A stretch of 64,000 nucleotides of DNA from NCBI GenBank assembly GCA_020849795.1, contig JADZFR010000002.1, forward strand, positions 1 to 64,000, read 5' to 3'. The notes below the pieces were generated by a model. The model saw only the letters and a program-made list of their open reading frames with translations. It had not been told where the DNA came from and did no database searches. The position numbers and the translations under genes were made by a program. Shown here one piece after another: positions 46,894-55,866 of the stretch (within the stretch, counting starts at the first letter, position 1; the number at the start of each line of letters is the position of its first letter). This DNA is from Planctomycetota bacterium (GTDB lineage Bacteria; Planctomycetota; UBA8742; UBA2392).

Positions 46894-49800
46894 ACATTGT
46901 GTCGTCGCCGGCGCGCAGTCCCAGCCGGGCCGATTCAAAACGCACGCTTAACCTTCTGAACTCCCACTGCGCCTTGCCGTCTGCGGCAAGCACGAGTTCC
47001 CCGTCGGCATTGCGCACCGGCAACGGGTTGCCGTTTTCATCGCGCGCGTATCGGATGATCTCCACTTCAAAAGCGCCCGTCTGCGCGTCTAGCAGGCCCT
47101 TGAGCACTTCGCGGTCCGGCACTTCCTTGCCCGCAAGGGACGCGATCACATCGCCGACCATCAGGCCCAGCGCGTGTGCGGCGCCGTCTTCGCTGACTTC
47201 GGTCACGCGTACCACGGGTACGCGCAGGTACTGCGCCAGCTCGGGGTGGCGGTTTGCCCACCATGCCGCGTAGTTCACGCGCCCCGGGTGCGGTGCCTTC
47301 ACGTCGCGCCGCTCGCGAACCGCAAAGTAATGGCGAACGCGCGCACCGGGGCCGGCATCACGGTCTTCATAACGCCAGCCCTCGAACGCAACTTCGCGCT
47401 CCAGCGCATGCCGGCTGATCGCGGCCGAGCGCTGGCTGCGTTCGTCACGCACGGTTGGCGGCACCCCCACACCGGGCCAGCCCGCTTGCGTGCGAGCGCG
47501 GAACTCCTTTTCGGGGACCGTAAGCCCGACCGCGGACTCCACCCGCGCGATCAGCACTCGTCGTTCTTCTTGCAGGCTGGCCAGCGACCACACGCGTACA
47601 CTGTCGTCCTGCGAGCCCGAGATCATGGTAGTTGCATCCGGGCTGATGCTGGCGCGCGTCACCGTCTCTGCGTGGCCCTTGAGCACTGCCAGCGGCGCGC
47701 CGGTCCTCGCGTCCCAGATGCGCAGCGTTCGATCCTGGCTGGTGCTGACCAGAAACCGCGCGTCGGGCGAAAAACGCGTGCCAAACACGGCGCCCTCGTG
47801 GCCGGCCAGCGACAGCACCCGTGCCCCTGTGGCGGTCTCAAAGACTTCGACCAGCCGATTTGTCCCGGCGGTGACAAAGCGGCTGCCGTCGGGCGAAAAG
47901 CGCACGCCAAACGCGTACCCGCCGGTCAGGTTGATGGTGCGCAGCACCTTGCCGCTTTCGACCTCGGTGACGAACACCGTGGCATCGTTGGCGCAACTGA
48001 CACACAGCCGGCCATCGGGTGACAGGTCGGTGCCCATGATGAACTGCGAATGGCGGCCCACCTGCCGCAGTTCTTTCAGCGTGGCGGAATCAATCACGTG
48101 GTTCTGGCGATAGTGCGCAAACGTGAACACGCCGCCGGCGCGCGAAACCGACACGTCAAGACACACGTCGCCGCTGGCAAGACGCCCGAGCTCGGCGCCC
48201 GAAGAAATGTTCCACACAAACACGCCCGACGTGCCGGCCGCCACGACGCGATCGTCATCCAGAAACTCGGCGGAAAAGAAGCGCGCAAGCAGCACATGAA
48301 AACGTGCCAGCTGCCTGCGCGTTGCTGTCTCCCACACAATCACGCTGCCGTCCCAACTGGCCGTGATCGCGCGCTTGCCGTCGGGTGAATGCCGTACATC
48401 CATCACGTCCATCGTGTGGGTCGTAATCGCGCCGCCCTGGGCGGGCGGCATCGCCCACACGCGTATGTCGCCGTCGGCGCCGCGGGCGGCAAACGAGCCG
48501 CCATCGGGACTGAAGGCAATGGTCGTGGGCCAGGTGTCGAACCCGCTCAGCACAGCCCGTTCGCGGCTTTGCTGGAAGTCCCAGATTCGCAGGGTGCCGT
48601 CGGTTGACGACGTGAGCAGGTAGCGGCCATCCGGGCTGAAGGCCGCGTTCACGACCAGGCTGGTGTGCAGCTTGAGGGTATCGACCACGTTCAGGGTCTT
48701 GCCGTCGCGGATGCGAACTTCGCCCTGCATGGTGCAGCAAGCGACAATGCTGCCGTCGGGCGACCAGGCCGTGAACGTCTCGTTGCTGGCATCGAGGCTG
48801 ATCAGCGTCCGCGTCAGCTTCAGCGATGCAACGTCAAACACACGCACAAACAGGTCGTCCAGCATCGGGCTTGAGGTCAACAGCGTGCTGCCGTCGGGGC
48901 TGAACGTCGCGTTTACAAACACGCTGCCGGCTTTGCCTTCGCAGATGCCCAGCTTGCGCAGCCCGCGTGACTCAAACAGGTGCACACGCTCGTCACAGGC
49001 GGCAAGCATCTCGCCGTCGGGGCTGTAGGCCAGCCCGCCTACGCCGCCGCCAATCTCAAGCACGCGGGCGCCCTCGAGGCGCGGCAAGCCGGTCCGCGGG
49101 TCCAGGTCAAAGACCATCACCTTGCCGTTCTGGCTGCCGACTGCCAGCTCATGTCCCGCCGGATGCAGCGCAACGCTGAGCTGCTGCGACGGCTGCGCAT
49201 TCAGGGCAGCCACCTGCTCGCCGGAGGCCAGGTCATAAAACAGCACGCGGCCATCCGGCGTACCTGTCACCAGGATGCGCCCGTCCGGAGAAAAGCGCAC
49301 TGGATAGAACTCAAAGATCTCGGGCAGGCGCTCCAGCTTGCCAGGAAAGTGCCACAGCAGCGGCATGACGCCGTCCCATGCCATGATCGCGCCGCGTGCC
49401 TCGGGCTGCTCGGCGGTTCGCAGCGCTGCTGCGGCAAATGCCAGGGCGGCGTTGTGGTCGTGCTCGCTTAGTGCCAGTCGAATCCGCATGGCATAGGCGT
49501 CAGCGAGGGTCTTGTCCCAACCCTCGAGGGCCAGTTGCTTGGCAGCCGTTTCGCTGCGGGCGTCTTGTTCGGCCTTTTCAGCTTTCTTCTGTGCCTGCCG
49601 GGCCTCGTCGGCCTGGGCCTCGGCGCGTTCCTTCTGCTCGCGAGCCGATTGCTCCGCCAAGCGCGCTTCGCCGTATGCAAGTTTGGCTTCGCGTCCAAGA
49701 GTGTCGGCTTCCTGGCGCTTCTGTTCGACCAGGTCGCGCTCTGAGCGCAGAGTGAAGTAGTGCCACACCGCACCGGAAATCAGCAACCAGAACACCAGCA

Positions 49801-51283
49801 TGCCGACGATCATGGCCTTCTTGTTCTTGTCGACCCAGCGCGCCACCAGTTCGCGCGTGCTGTACTGGTAGGTGCTGAGCGTGCGCCCGTCGCGGAAGGC
49901 CTTGATCTCGCTTGCAAACTCGCGCGCGTTGCGCAGCCGGTCAGACTTCTCTTTGGCCATCGCACGGCCGACCAGGGCCTCAAGTTCAGGCGGAATCTCG
50001 GGTGCGATGGCGCTAAGGCGCAGGGGCTTGCCGTGAATCACCTGCTGGATAATCAATGCAGCCACCGGCGCCTCAAACGGCGGCTTGCCGGACAAGATCT
50101 GGTACAGCACGGCGCCCAGCGCGTACACGTCGGTCTGTTCGTCGATTTCGTCGAGCTCTCCGCGCGCCTGCTCGGGCGCCATGTAAGCCGGGGTGCCTAC
50201 GATGCTGCCGTCAAGCGTAAGCTGCGCGCTGTCTTTGGCGACGACGCTCTGGCTCAAGTACCGGGTACTGGCTGCCAACTGGTCGCGCACCGTGTCTTCC
50301 TGGCCGCGCACCCGCGCCAGCCCCCAGTCAAGCACGACGGTTTCGCCATACTCGCCGATCATCACGTTTTCGGGCTTGAGGTCGCGGTGAATCACGCCCT
50401 TGCTGTGCGCGAACGCGATGGCGTTGCATACGTCTACAAAGTTGTCCAACAGCTTCAGGCGTGCCGCCAGCTTTTCCTTCTTGTTGAGCGACATGTCGCG
50501 CTCAATCTCGGTCAGGCGAGCCGCAAGTGTTATCCCGCGCACAAAGCGCATGGTGTAGTACAGGCTCTCGTCGGCGTTTTTGCCGATCTCGTATACGCTG
50601 ACGATGTTCGGGTGTTCGAGCTGGCCAGTGACCTTGGCCTCGCGCAGAAATCGCTCGGTCAAGCCGCGGCTGCCGTCGCTGTCTGCGGGCGTGCTTCCGC
50701 CGCCGCGGCGCGACGGCAACAGTTCTTTCAGGGCAACATCTCGGCCCACTACATTGTCACGCGCGATCAGGATGCGCCCCATGCCGCCCCGGGCATGCTC
50801 TTTCTGCACGCTGTATCGCTCGTCGCGGGCAACGGCGCGCAGGATCTGGCTGCTGGGCTTTTTCGTTGAGACCGCCCCCACGGGAGGCTGCGTCGGGCGG
50901 TTTGAGTCCGTCTGCGACTCCGATGCGTCTATCACATCATCATCAGGGCTGGCAACGAAGCGCGTGGGGCTGATGCTCAGCAGGGTGTCGCGGATCGAGG
51001 CCTGTTCGCGACCGCTTGCTTGCAGTGCGCCGATCGCGGCCATCACACTGTGATCCAGTTTCAGCCCCTCCAGGTTCTGGCCCGCATCCAGTCGCGCGGC
51101 AATCACGTCAACCAGGTCAGGGCTGATGGCCACGGTGCCGCCATCGAACTCGTCGGGCAACTCAGGCACGCCATGGGGCACGCCGAACCCGCCGGCAATG
51201 AGTTCCGCAGCTTCGTCCGGTGTGAGCCTTCCCTCACGGACCGCAAGTACGGCAGCAATCACACTTTTCTGTACCGGAGCCAT
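46874..51283 (-). CDS. Giant Ser/Thr protein kinase with WD40 repeats and PDZ-like tail
   Basis: 1469 aa. A short N-terminal module precedes the kinase domain (about 157-465): glycine-rich loop ARGGMGRI, Lys187 in VALKELL, HRDLKPEN (299-306), DWG at 319-321 in place of DFG, and MAPEQ in the activation segment. One transmembrane segment (about 490-508) and a coiled coil (512-585) follow, then many WD40-like repeats (FSPDGR…LxxxxxDGxVRxWD, about 650-1270) and a PDZ-like C-terminal domain (VSEDGAAHALGLMVGDVI). Likely a transmembrane signalling kinase whose repeats face the other side of the membrane. Convergent with the aminotransferase gene, divergent from the Na/Pi symporter gene. Confidence 0.85.
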   Translation of the reverse strand: MAPVQKSVIAAVLAVREGRLTPDEAAELIAGGFGVPHGVPELPDEFDGGTVAISPDLVDVIAARLDAGQNLEGLKLDHSVMAAIGALQASGREQASIRDTLLSISPTRFVASPDDDVIDASESQTDSNRPTQPPVGAVSTKKPSSQILRAVARDERYSVQKEHARGGMGRILIARDNVVGRDVALKELLPSRRGGGSTPADSDGSRGLTERFLREAKVTGQLEHPNIVSVYEIGKNADESLYYTMRFVRGITLAARLTEIERDMSLNKKEKLAARLKLLDNFVDVCNAIAFAHSKGVIHRDLKPENVMIGEYGETVVLDWGLARVRGQEDTVRDQLAASTRYLSQSVVAKDSAQLTLDGSIVGTPAYMAPEQARGELDEIDEQTDVYALGAVLYQILSGKPPFEAPVAALIIQQVIHGKPLRLSAIAPEIPPELEALVGRAMAKEKSDRLRNAREFASEIKAFRDGRTLSTYQYSTRELVARWVDKNKKAMIVGMLVFWLLISGAVWHYFTLRSERDLVEQKRQEADTLGREAKLAYGEARLAEQSAREQKERAEAQADEARQAQKKAEKAEQDARSETAAKQLALEGWDKTLADAYAMRIRLALSEHDHNAALAFAAAALRTAEQPEARGAIMAWDGVMPLLWHFPGKLERLPEIFEFYPVRFSPDGRILVTGTPDGRVLFYDLASGEQVAALNAQPSQQLSVALHPAGHELAVGSQNGKVMVFDLDPRTGLPRLEGARVLEIGGGVGGLAYSPDGEMLAACDERVHLFESRGLRKLGICEGKAGSVFVNATFSPDGSTLLTSSPMLDDLFVRVFDVASLKLTRTLISLDASNETFTAWSPDGSIVACCTMQGEVRIRDGKTLNVVDTLKLHTSLVVNAAFSPDGRYLLTSSTDGTLRIWDFQQSRERAVLSGFDTWPTTIAFSPDGGSFAARGADGDIRVWAMPPAQGGAITTHTMDVMDVRHSPDGKRAITASWDGSVIVWETATRRQLARFHVLLARFFSAEFLDDDRVVAAGTSGVFVWNISSGAELGRLASGDVCLDVSVSRAGGVFTFAHYRQNHVIDSATLKELRQVGRHSQFIMGTDLSPDGRLCVSCANDATVFVTEVESGKVLRTINLTGGYAFGVRFSPDGSRFVTAGTNRLVEVFETATGARVLSLAGHEGAVFGTRFSPDARFLVSTSQDRTLRIWDARTGAPLAVLKGHAETVTRASISPDATTMISGSQDDSVRVWSLASLQEERRVLIARVESAVGLTVPEKEFRARTQAGWPGVGVPPTVRDERSQRSAAISRHALEREVAFEGWRYEDRDAGPGARVRHYFAVRERRDVKAPHPGRVNYAAWWANRHPELAQYLRVPVVRVTEVSEDGAAHALGLMVGDVIASLAGKEVPDREVLKGLLDAQTGAFEVEIIRYARDENGNPLPVRNADGELVLAADGKAQWEFRRLSVRFESARLGLRAGDDTMFKRPSR

Positions 51284-51340
51284 TGAGCGGCCTGTTTTAA
51301 GGCCAAACCGGCAGATTGCCAGCCGTGCAGCGCAGGCGCG

Positions 51341-51391
51341 CTTAATGATTTGTTTACTTTCTCTTAATAACCCTCTGGGGGTTGCTATGTT
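51341..51391 (+). promoter_or_regulatory. Pho-box-like array and -10 element upstream of the Na/Pi symporter gene
   Basis: CTTAAT occurs at 51341 and 51363, with a related GTTTAC at 51352; the three start points are exactly 11 bases apart, the spacing of tandem PhoB-type half sites. TATGTT (51386-51391) is a plausible -10 hexamer 17 bases after the last site, and the symporter ATG follows at 51422. This predicts phosphate-starvation control. Confidence 0.5.
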
Positions 51392-51421
51392 CGCGCTCGG
51401 TTTGGCCGGAGCCGCCCTTTT

Positions 51422-53218
51422 ATGGATGCATCAGCCTGGTTCACACTCGCCTACACGGTACTCGGCGGCTTGGCGGTGTTCCTTTTCGGCATGAAGATCC
51501 TGAGCGAGAGCCTGCAGGCGCTCGCCAGCGATTTCATTCGCAAGCTGATCAGCTGGCTCACGAACAATCGTGTCGTCGCCATGGGCGTTGGCGTGGTGCT
51601 GACGAGCATCGTGCAATCCAGTTCAGTCACAACGGTGATGCTGGTGGGTTTCATCAATGCCGGCCTGATGAATCTGACGCAGGCCGTGGGCGTGATCCTG
51701 GGCGCCAACATCGGCACGACTCTCACAGGCTGGATTATTGCCATCAAAGTCGGCAAGTACGGCCTGCTGCTGGCGGGCATCGGGCTCGCCCCAACTTTTT
51801 TTGCCAAGAAGACCAAGTGGAAGAGCGTCGGGCGCATCCTGATCGCCCTGGGCCTGATCTTTCTTGGACTGGAGTTCATGTCCAGCGGGTTCAAGCCGCT
51901 GTCGGCTACGACCGACTTCCGCGACGCGATGGCCTACTTCACGGCCGACAATCTGTGGTCGATCCTGGCATGCGTGGTGATCGGCTGCCTGCTCACGTTC
52001 GTGGTGCAATCCAGCAGCGCCATGCTGGCGATTACCATGTCACTGGCGGCCACCGGCCAGATTGAGTACCAGACAGCAGCGGCGCTGGTGCTGGGCGAAA
52101 ACATCGGCACGACGGTGACCATGCACCTGGCGGCGATGGGCGGCACGCTGGACGCCAAGCGCGCAAGCTGGGCGCATATCATGTTCAACGTGATCGGTGT
52201 CAGCTACATGGTGCTGCTGTTCCCGTGGTACACGCAGTTCGTGACCTGGTTCGTGGAATCCACACCCGACGCGGTTTCGACGCTGTTCAGCGTGCACGGC
52301 GAGGGCACGGCCGCGCATGTCGACCCGCTGATCATGATGAAGATCGCGGCTGGACACAGCCTGTTCAACATCACCAACAACCTGCTGTTCCTGCCGCTGC
52401 TGCCTTTGCTAGTGAAGTTCGTGGTCTGGCTGAAACCTGACAAGGGCAAGACCAGCAAGAAGCGCCTGAAGCTGTCAGGCGACCTGTCGAAGATATCGCC
52501 AGAACTGGCACTGGAAGAAGCCGAAGGCGAACTGCGGCTGATGCGTGAAGTACTGGTTGAGGCCATGGAGAAGTCCATGGCATACGCGCGGCTGAAGCAG
52601 GACGACGAGGCCATCTTTCAGCGCGTGGACCACCTGGAGCAGGTGACAGACAACATCCAGATGGAAGTCACGCTGTTCATCACCGAAGTGCTGCAGTTGC
52701 CGATGACGGCTGAGCAGGCCAAGCGTGCCTACGCGCTGATACGCATCAGCGACGAAATGGAGTCGGTCGCGGACTATTGCCAGAACCTGGCCAAGTACCG
52801 CGCGCGCATGTTCCGGGACGGCCTCAAGCTCTCTGATGCTGCAAACCGTGAGCTCGACATCATCATGAAGCAGGTAGAAGAGTTCGCGCGGGCCGGCATG
52901 GAGTTCGTGGTCACACACCATGAAGCCGACATGCATGACGAAGACGTACGCGCGCTGGTCAGGATGGCCGACGCCATCAACGTTGCGGCTGACAATGTGC
53001 GTGACAGCCACCTGGCGCGCGTCAAGGACGGCAGTTGTGAGCCGCTGGCGGGCATGGTGTTCAGCGACATGGTGGTGGCCCTGCGCCGCATGAAGAACCA
53101 TACGGTCAACGTGATTGACGCCCGCATCGGCCGCTGGGAAGAACGGCGCGAGGCCTTGCGCAATCTTGAGCGCGACGCCAGCGACGAAAGCACTCGCCTG
53201 GCTGCCACGCACGGGTAG
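51422..53218 (+). CDS. Na+/phosphate cotransporter, NptA family, with PhoU-like C-terminal domain
   Basis: 598-aa inner-membrane transporter taking up phosphate with sodium. The paired QSSS motifs mark the two inverted halves: SIVQSSSVTTV (about residue 65) and FVVQSSSAML (about 196). Ten or so hydrophobic helices span residues 8-345. After residue 360 a long helical domain of PhoU type (about 365-590, LEEAEGELRLMREVLVEAME) is cytoplasmic. ATG 51422 has GGAG ten bases upstream. Together with the Pho-box-like array it points to phosphate regulation. The next gene, a STAS protein, lies 68 bases downstream. Confidence 0.9.
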   Translation: MDASAWFTLAYTVLGGLAVFLFGMKILSESLQALASDFIRKLISWLTNNRVVAMGVGVVLTSIVQSSSVTTVMLVGFINAGLMNLTQAVGVILGANIGTTLTGWIIAIKVGKYGLLLAGIGLAPTFFAKKTKWKSVGRILIALGLIFLGLEFMSSGFKPLSATTDFRDAMAYFTADNLWSILACVVIGCLLTFVVQSSSAMLAITMSLAATGQIEYQTAAALVLGENIGTTVTMHLAAMGGTLDAKRASWAHIMFNVIGVSYMVLLFPWYTQFVTWFVESTPDAVSTLFSVHGEGTAAHVDPLIMMKIAAGHSLFNITNNLLFLPLLPLLVKFVVWLKPDKGKTSKKRLKLSGDLSKISPELALEEAEGELRLMREVLVEAMEKSMAYARLKQDDEAIFQRVDHLEQVTDNIQMEVTLFITEVLQLPMTAEQAKRAYALIRISDEMESVADYCQNLAKYRARMFRDGLKLSDAANRELDIIMKQVEEFARAGMEFVVTHHEADMHDEDVRALVRMADAINVAADNVRDSHLARVKDGSCEPLAGMVFSDMVVALRRMKNHTVNVIDARIGRWEERREALRNLERDASDESTRLAATHG

Positions 53219-53286
53219 TCGCGGGCTCTCGCGAGTTACCGGAAACAAGTCTAGGCTCGCCGACGTTGCCATGCGCAGGAGCCCTC

Positions 53287-54135
53287 ATGACGATCGTGAT
53301 TCCGAAAGACTTTGAGGCTGTGGTGTTCACGCCGCCCGCCAGGGTCGACCACCACTCGGTTCCCCAGATCCTGGAAGCGACAGAACGCGCCGGTATCCAG
53401 AACGTAAGGGCGCACCGCATACTGCACATGCACCAGGTTGAGCACATTGACAGCGCTGCCGTGGCCGGCCTGCTGGACATCATCAAGCGCGCCACCGAAT
53501 TCGGCAAAGAGTTCGTGGCCTGCGACCCGCCGCCGATCGTGCACAGCTACCTGGACATTTACGGCGCCGCACCGCTGTTTGAAGGTCGCGTACTCAGCAG
53601 TAACAACGATGGCACCTACCAATCGGACGTGCTGTCGTTCGTACCGCCATTCGTGCCCAACCCGGCGGGGCGATTCGACGTCTACAAGGGCGGCAAGGTA
53701 CGCAGCTATCAACTTGCGGGCGATGAACTGGTTGAAATCTCCCCCGTCAAACTGGATACCCACCCGCCCAAAGTGCCGACGCGCGCTCTGGAGATGGGCG
53801 TGCACGATGGCGCCGAGGTCAAGGTGATCGAGTCAACCGGCTACGTCATGCTGCGTCGCCACATGTGCGGATGCGACGCCACGCACAAGACCTTCGACAC
53901 GCTGCACCAGTTGCACGCATGGTACCGCAACAAGGGGTTCGACTTCGGCGGCATAGAACTTTGGGCCAGCGACATCCCGGCCGGCATTGTCACCGAACGC
54001 ATTACGTTCCGCGACCGGATGCACATGGAGCAGTTCCGGACACTGCTCAAGATTGACGAAAGCTGGAAGGTCATCGACGCGCCGCTGCACGACGTCGAAG
54101 AAGAGCACTACTACCTGTACGCCGAACTTACTTGA
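53287..54135 (+). CDS. STAS-domain protein, 282 aa
   Basis: A STAS (anti-sigma-factor antagonist-like) domain occupies about residues 30-110: ILHMHQVEHIDSAAVAGLLDIIKRATEFGKEFVACDPPP, with Ser at the position often phosphorylated. The remaining 170 residues are a second, unassigned domain with a CGCD motif (HMCGCDATHKTF). ATG 53287 follows AGGAG. It is co-directional with the Na/Pi symporter gene, so the two may form an operon; its role (regulator of the transporter or a partner switch) is unknown. Confidence 0.65.
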   Translation: MTIVIPKDFEAVVFTPPARVDHHSVPQILEATERAGIQNVRAHRILHMHQVEHIDSAAVAGLLDIIKRATEFGKEFVACDPPPIVHSYLDIYGAAPLFEGRVLSSNNDGTYQSDVLSFVPPFVPNPAGRFDVYKGGKVRSYQLAGDELVEISPVKLDTHPPKVPTRALEMGVHDGAEVKVIESTGYVMLRRHMCGCDATHKTFDTLHQLHAWYRNKGFDFGGIELWASDIPAGIVTERITFRDRMHMEQFRTLLKIDESWKVIDAPLHDVEEEHYYLYAELT

Positions 54136-54898
54136 CGGCTTCGATCACGGTGCGCTGCACCACGGCACGCATGTCCCAGAACAGCTGGTTTTGTGCGTCT
54201 TCGCGCACTTTCTTCTGATATGCGGTGTCCTTGCCGTCACCCTTGCTGGTGCTGAACTTGACGTCCTTCGAGTTGCGGACATCCAACGCACCGCCACCGA
54301 GCAGCGCGCCCCCGGCAATCTCGAACAGAAACCACCGGCCCTGAAAGCTGCCGGACCGGAACGACGCCACCGCACCGTACTCGCCGCCGCTGGCGAATGT
54401 CACTACTCCGGGTTCGTACGCATCCTGCACGACGACGCACACATAACGAAAGGAAAGCAGCGTCGCGAAGAGTTCCTTCAACTCAGTCGCTGACTCATTC
54501 GCATCCCCGGCCAGGGCGCGTTCGATCTCGTCAAAGATCTTCGTTGAACCAAGCCCGTCGACTAAACGCTCGCGGTTGTCCTGGTGAAAGTCGCCACTCT
54601 CGGGCAGACCGAGCAACATACCGTTGCCTTTGGCATCCTTGTCCCAACCGGTAACCAGCACCGGCGCAGCGCGCTCGCCCAGTGCAAGTGGGGCCGGCTT
54701 ACCTTCCTTGGCGGCCGCTTGGGCCGCCGACGCGCACGCATACATCGCGTCAAGCTGCGCCCTGAGGCGAGGCCGGAACTCATCGATCGCGGCAGCGCGG
54801 TCGGCATCTCGTTTCTTTTGACGCTCGTCGCCATCGCCGGAACATCCGACGGCGACCAGCACCCCACAAAGCAAGAGCAAGTGAAACGTACGATACAT
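54128..54898 (-). CDS. Putative lipoprotein, 256 aa
   Basis: The N-terminus is a lipoprotein-type signal (YRTFHLLLLCGVLVAVGC, the Cys followed by SGDGDE), then a charged linker and a soluble domain with no recognised motif. ATG 54898. It ends with an 8-base overlap with the convergent STAS gene and is 49 bases downstream of the cytochrome-like gene on the same strand, so the pair may be co-transcribed. Confidence 0.6.
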   Translation of the reverse strand: MYRTFHLLLLCGVLVAVGCSGDGDERQKKRDADRAAAIDEFRPRLRAQLDAMYACASAAQAAAKEGKPAPLALGERAAPVLVTGWDKDAKGNGMLLGLPESGDFHQDNRERLVDGLGSTKIFDEIERALAGDANESATELKELFATLLSFRYVCVVVQDAYEPGVVTFASGGEYGAVASFRSGSFQGRWFLFEIAGGALLGGGALDVRNSKDVKFSTSKGDGKDTAYQKKVREDAQNQLFWDMRAVVQRTVIEAVK

Positions 54899-54947
54899 AT
54901 GGAATTCTCAACCCGACGACAGGCGCCTGCGCATTCCGCCACCGGAC

Positions 54948-55433
54948 CTACTTCTCTTTCGGCGGCTCGTACACGTCGTGGCATGCGCCGCAGGTTTCGT
55001 TGATCTTCTCACGCGAAGCCGCGGCTTTGGTCCAATCGCCCTTCCGGGCGTGCTTGGCGTACTCTTCGGCGTGCTTCTTCATCGCGTCGACCCAGTCCTT
55101 GAAGTCCTTCTGCTCGCGGGCGAGTTTGTCCTTGTTTTCACCCTTCAGCACCTTGCCGTCATAGCGCAACACTTTTGCGGCAGCCGCCGCGATGACGTCG
55201 GCTGCCTCGGCGGCCTTTTCGCCCATCTTCTTCTTGTCGTTGATCTTGAGCTTGTTCCAGGCGTCCTTGACTTCCTTTTCCATCAGGTCGTCAAACTCGG
55301 CCTTGGTCAGGGGCTTTTCGGGCTCTTTCTTCTCGGCCGGTTTCTCGTCTTTGGCTTGGCCGGCGACCATGCCTGCCGCCGCGAAAGCGAAACCGAGTGC
55401 CAGAAACAGCACCGCAATCTTGCGATATGGCAT
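54948..55433 (-). CDS. Cytochrome c'-like (class II cytochrome c) protein
   Basis: 161 aa with a signal peptide (AVLFLALGFAFAAAGMVAG), a Lys/Glu-rich linker (about 28-42) and a helical body that ends in a single heme-binding motif CGACH (Cys148, Cys151, His152) near the C-terminus. A C-terminal CxxCH after four helices is the hallmark of class II cytochromes (c' family), which bind NO or act in electron transfer. Only one heme is predicted. ATG 55433 follows AGGAG six bases upstream. The next gene on the strand is the lipoprotein. Confidence 0.8.
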   Translation of the reverse strand: MPYRKIAVLFLALGFAFAAAGMVAGQAKDEKPAEKKEPEKPLTKAEFDDLMEKEVKDAWNKLKINDKKKMGEKAAEAADVIAAAAAKVLRYDGKVLKGENKDKLAREQKDFKDWVDAMKKHAEEYAKHARKGDWTKAAASREKINETCGACHDVYEPPKEK

Positions 55434-55522
55434 TATCCACTCCTGTCAGGCCCCATAGCTACCAGCGGCAGCCCGTGTATATTACCGTCCCCTCATGCGG
55501 CTGGTAGCGCCAAATCTTTCGC

Positions 55523-55540
55523 ACAATTTTGGCGAATTGT
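55523..55540. promoter_or_regulatory. Inverted repeat between divergent genes
   Basis: ACAATT and AATTGT form a perfect six-base inverted repeat with a six-base spacer in the 139-base gap between the cytochrome c'-like gene (minus) and the 97-aa gene (plus). It could be an operator; no regulator can be named. Confidence 0.3.
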
Positions 55541-55572
55541 CGTAACATGATCTCTTTGCTTGGGGATGCAGC

Positions 55573-55866
55573 ATGGCGCAGGGCAAGAAGCAGCAGTCCG
55601 AAAAGGCCGCAGAGCCTACGCCGGGAATGGTCACGCGCATCTTCGACCGCGTACGCCAGATCAAGCGCGCGCACCCCGAACTTTCGCGGCAGATCGATGC
55701 GATGGAAGGCGAGATCCGCGACCGGCTGATGTCGATCAAAGACCGGATCGATGAGTTTCCAGCCATGGAACGGGAACTGATCACCGTCCTGGTCATCAAC
55801 GGCATACACAAGATGTGCGACGAGATCCTGATTGACGATCTCGAGGACGCCGAGAATGGCGAGTAA
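55573..55866 (+). CDS. Hypothetical 97-aa protein coupled to a kinase gene
   Basis: Not recognised. A helical, charged protein (TRIFDRVRQIKRAHPELSRQIDAMEGEIRDRLMSIKDRIDEFP, about residues 20-63) with no signal or membrane segment. Its last 11 bases overlap the start of the downstream Ser/Thr kinase gene (ATGGCGAGTAA), so translation is coupled. It may be a regulator or substrate of that kinase. Confidence 0.6.
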   Translation: MAQGKKQQSEKAAEPTPGMVTRIFDRVRQIKRAHPELSRQIDAMEGEIRDRLMSIKDRIDEFPAMERELITVLVINGIHKMCDEILIDDLEDAENGE

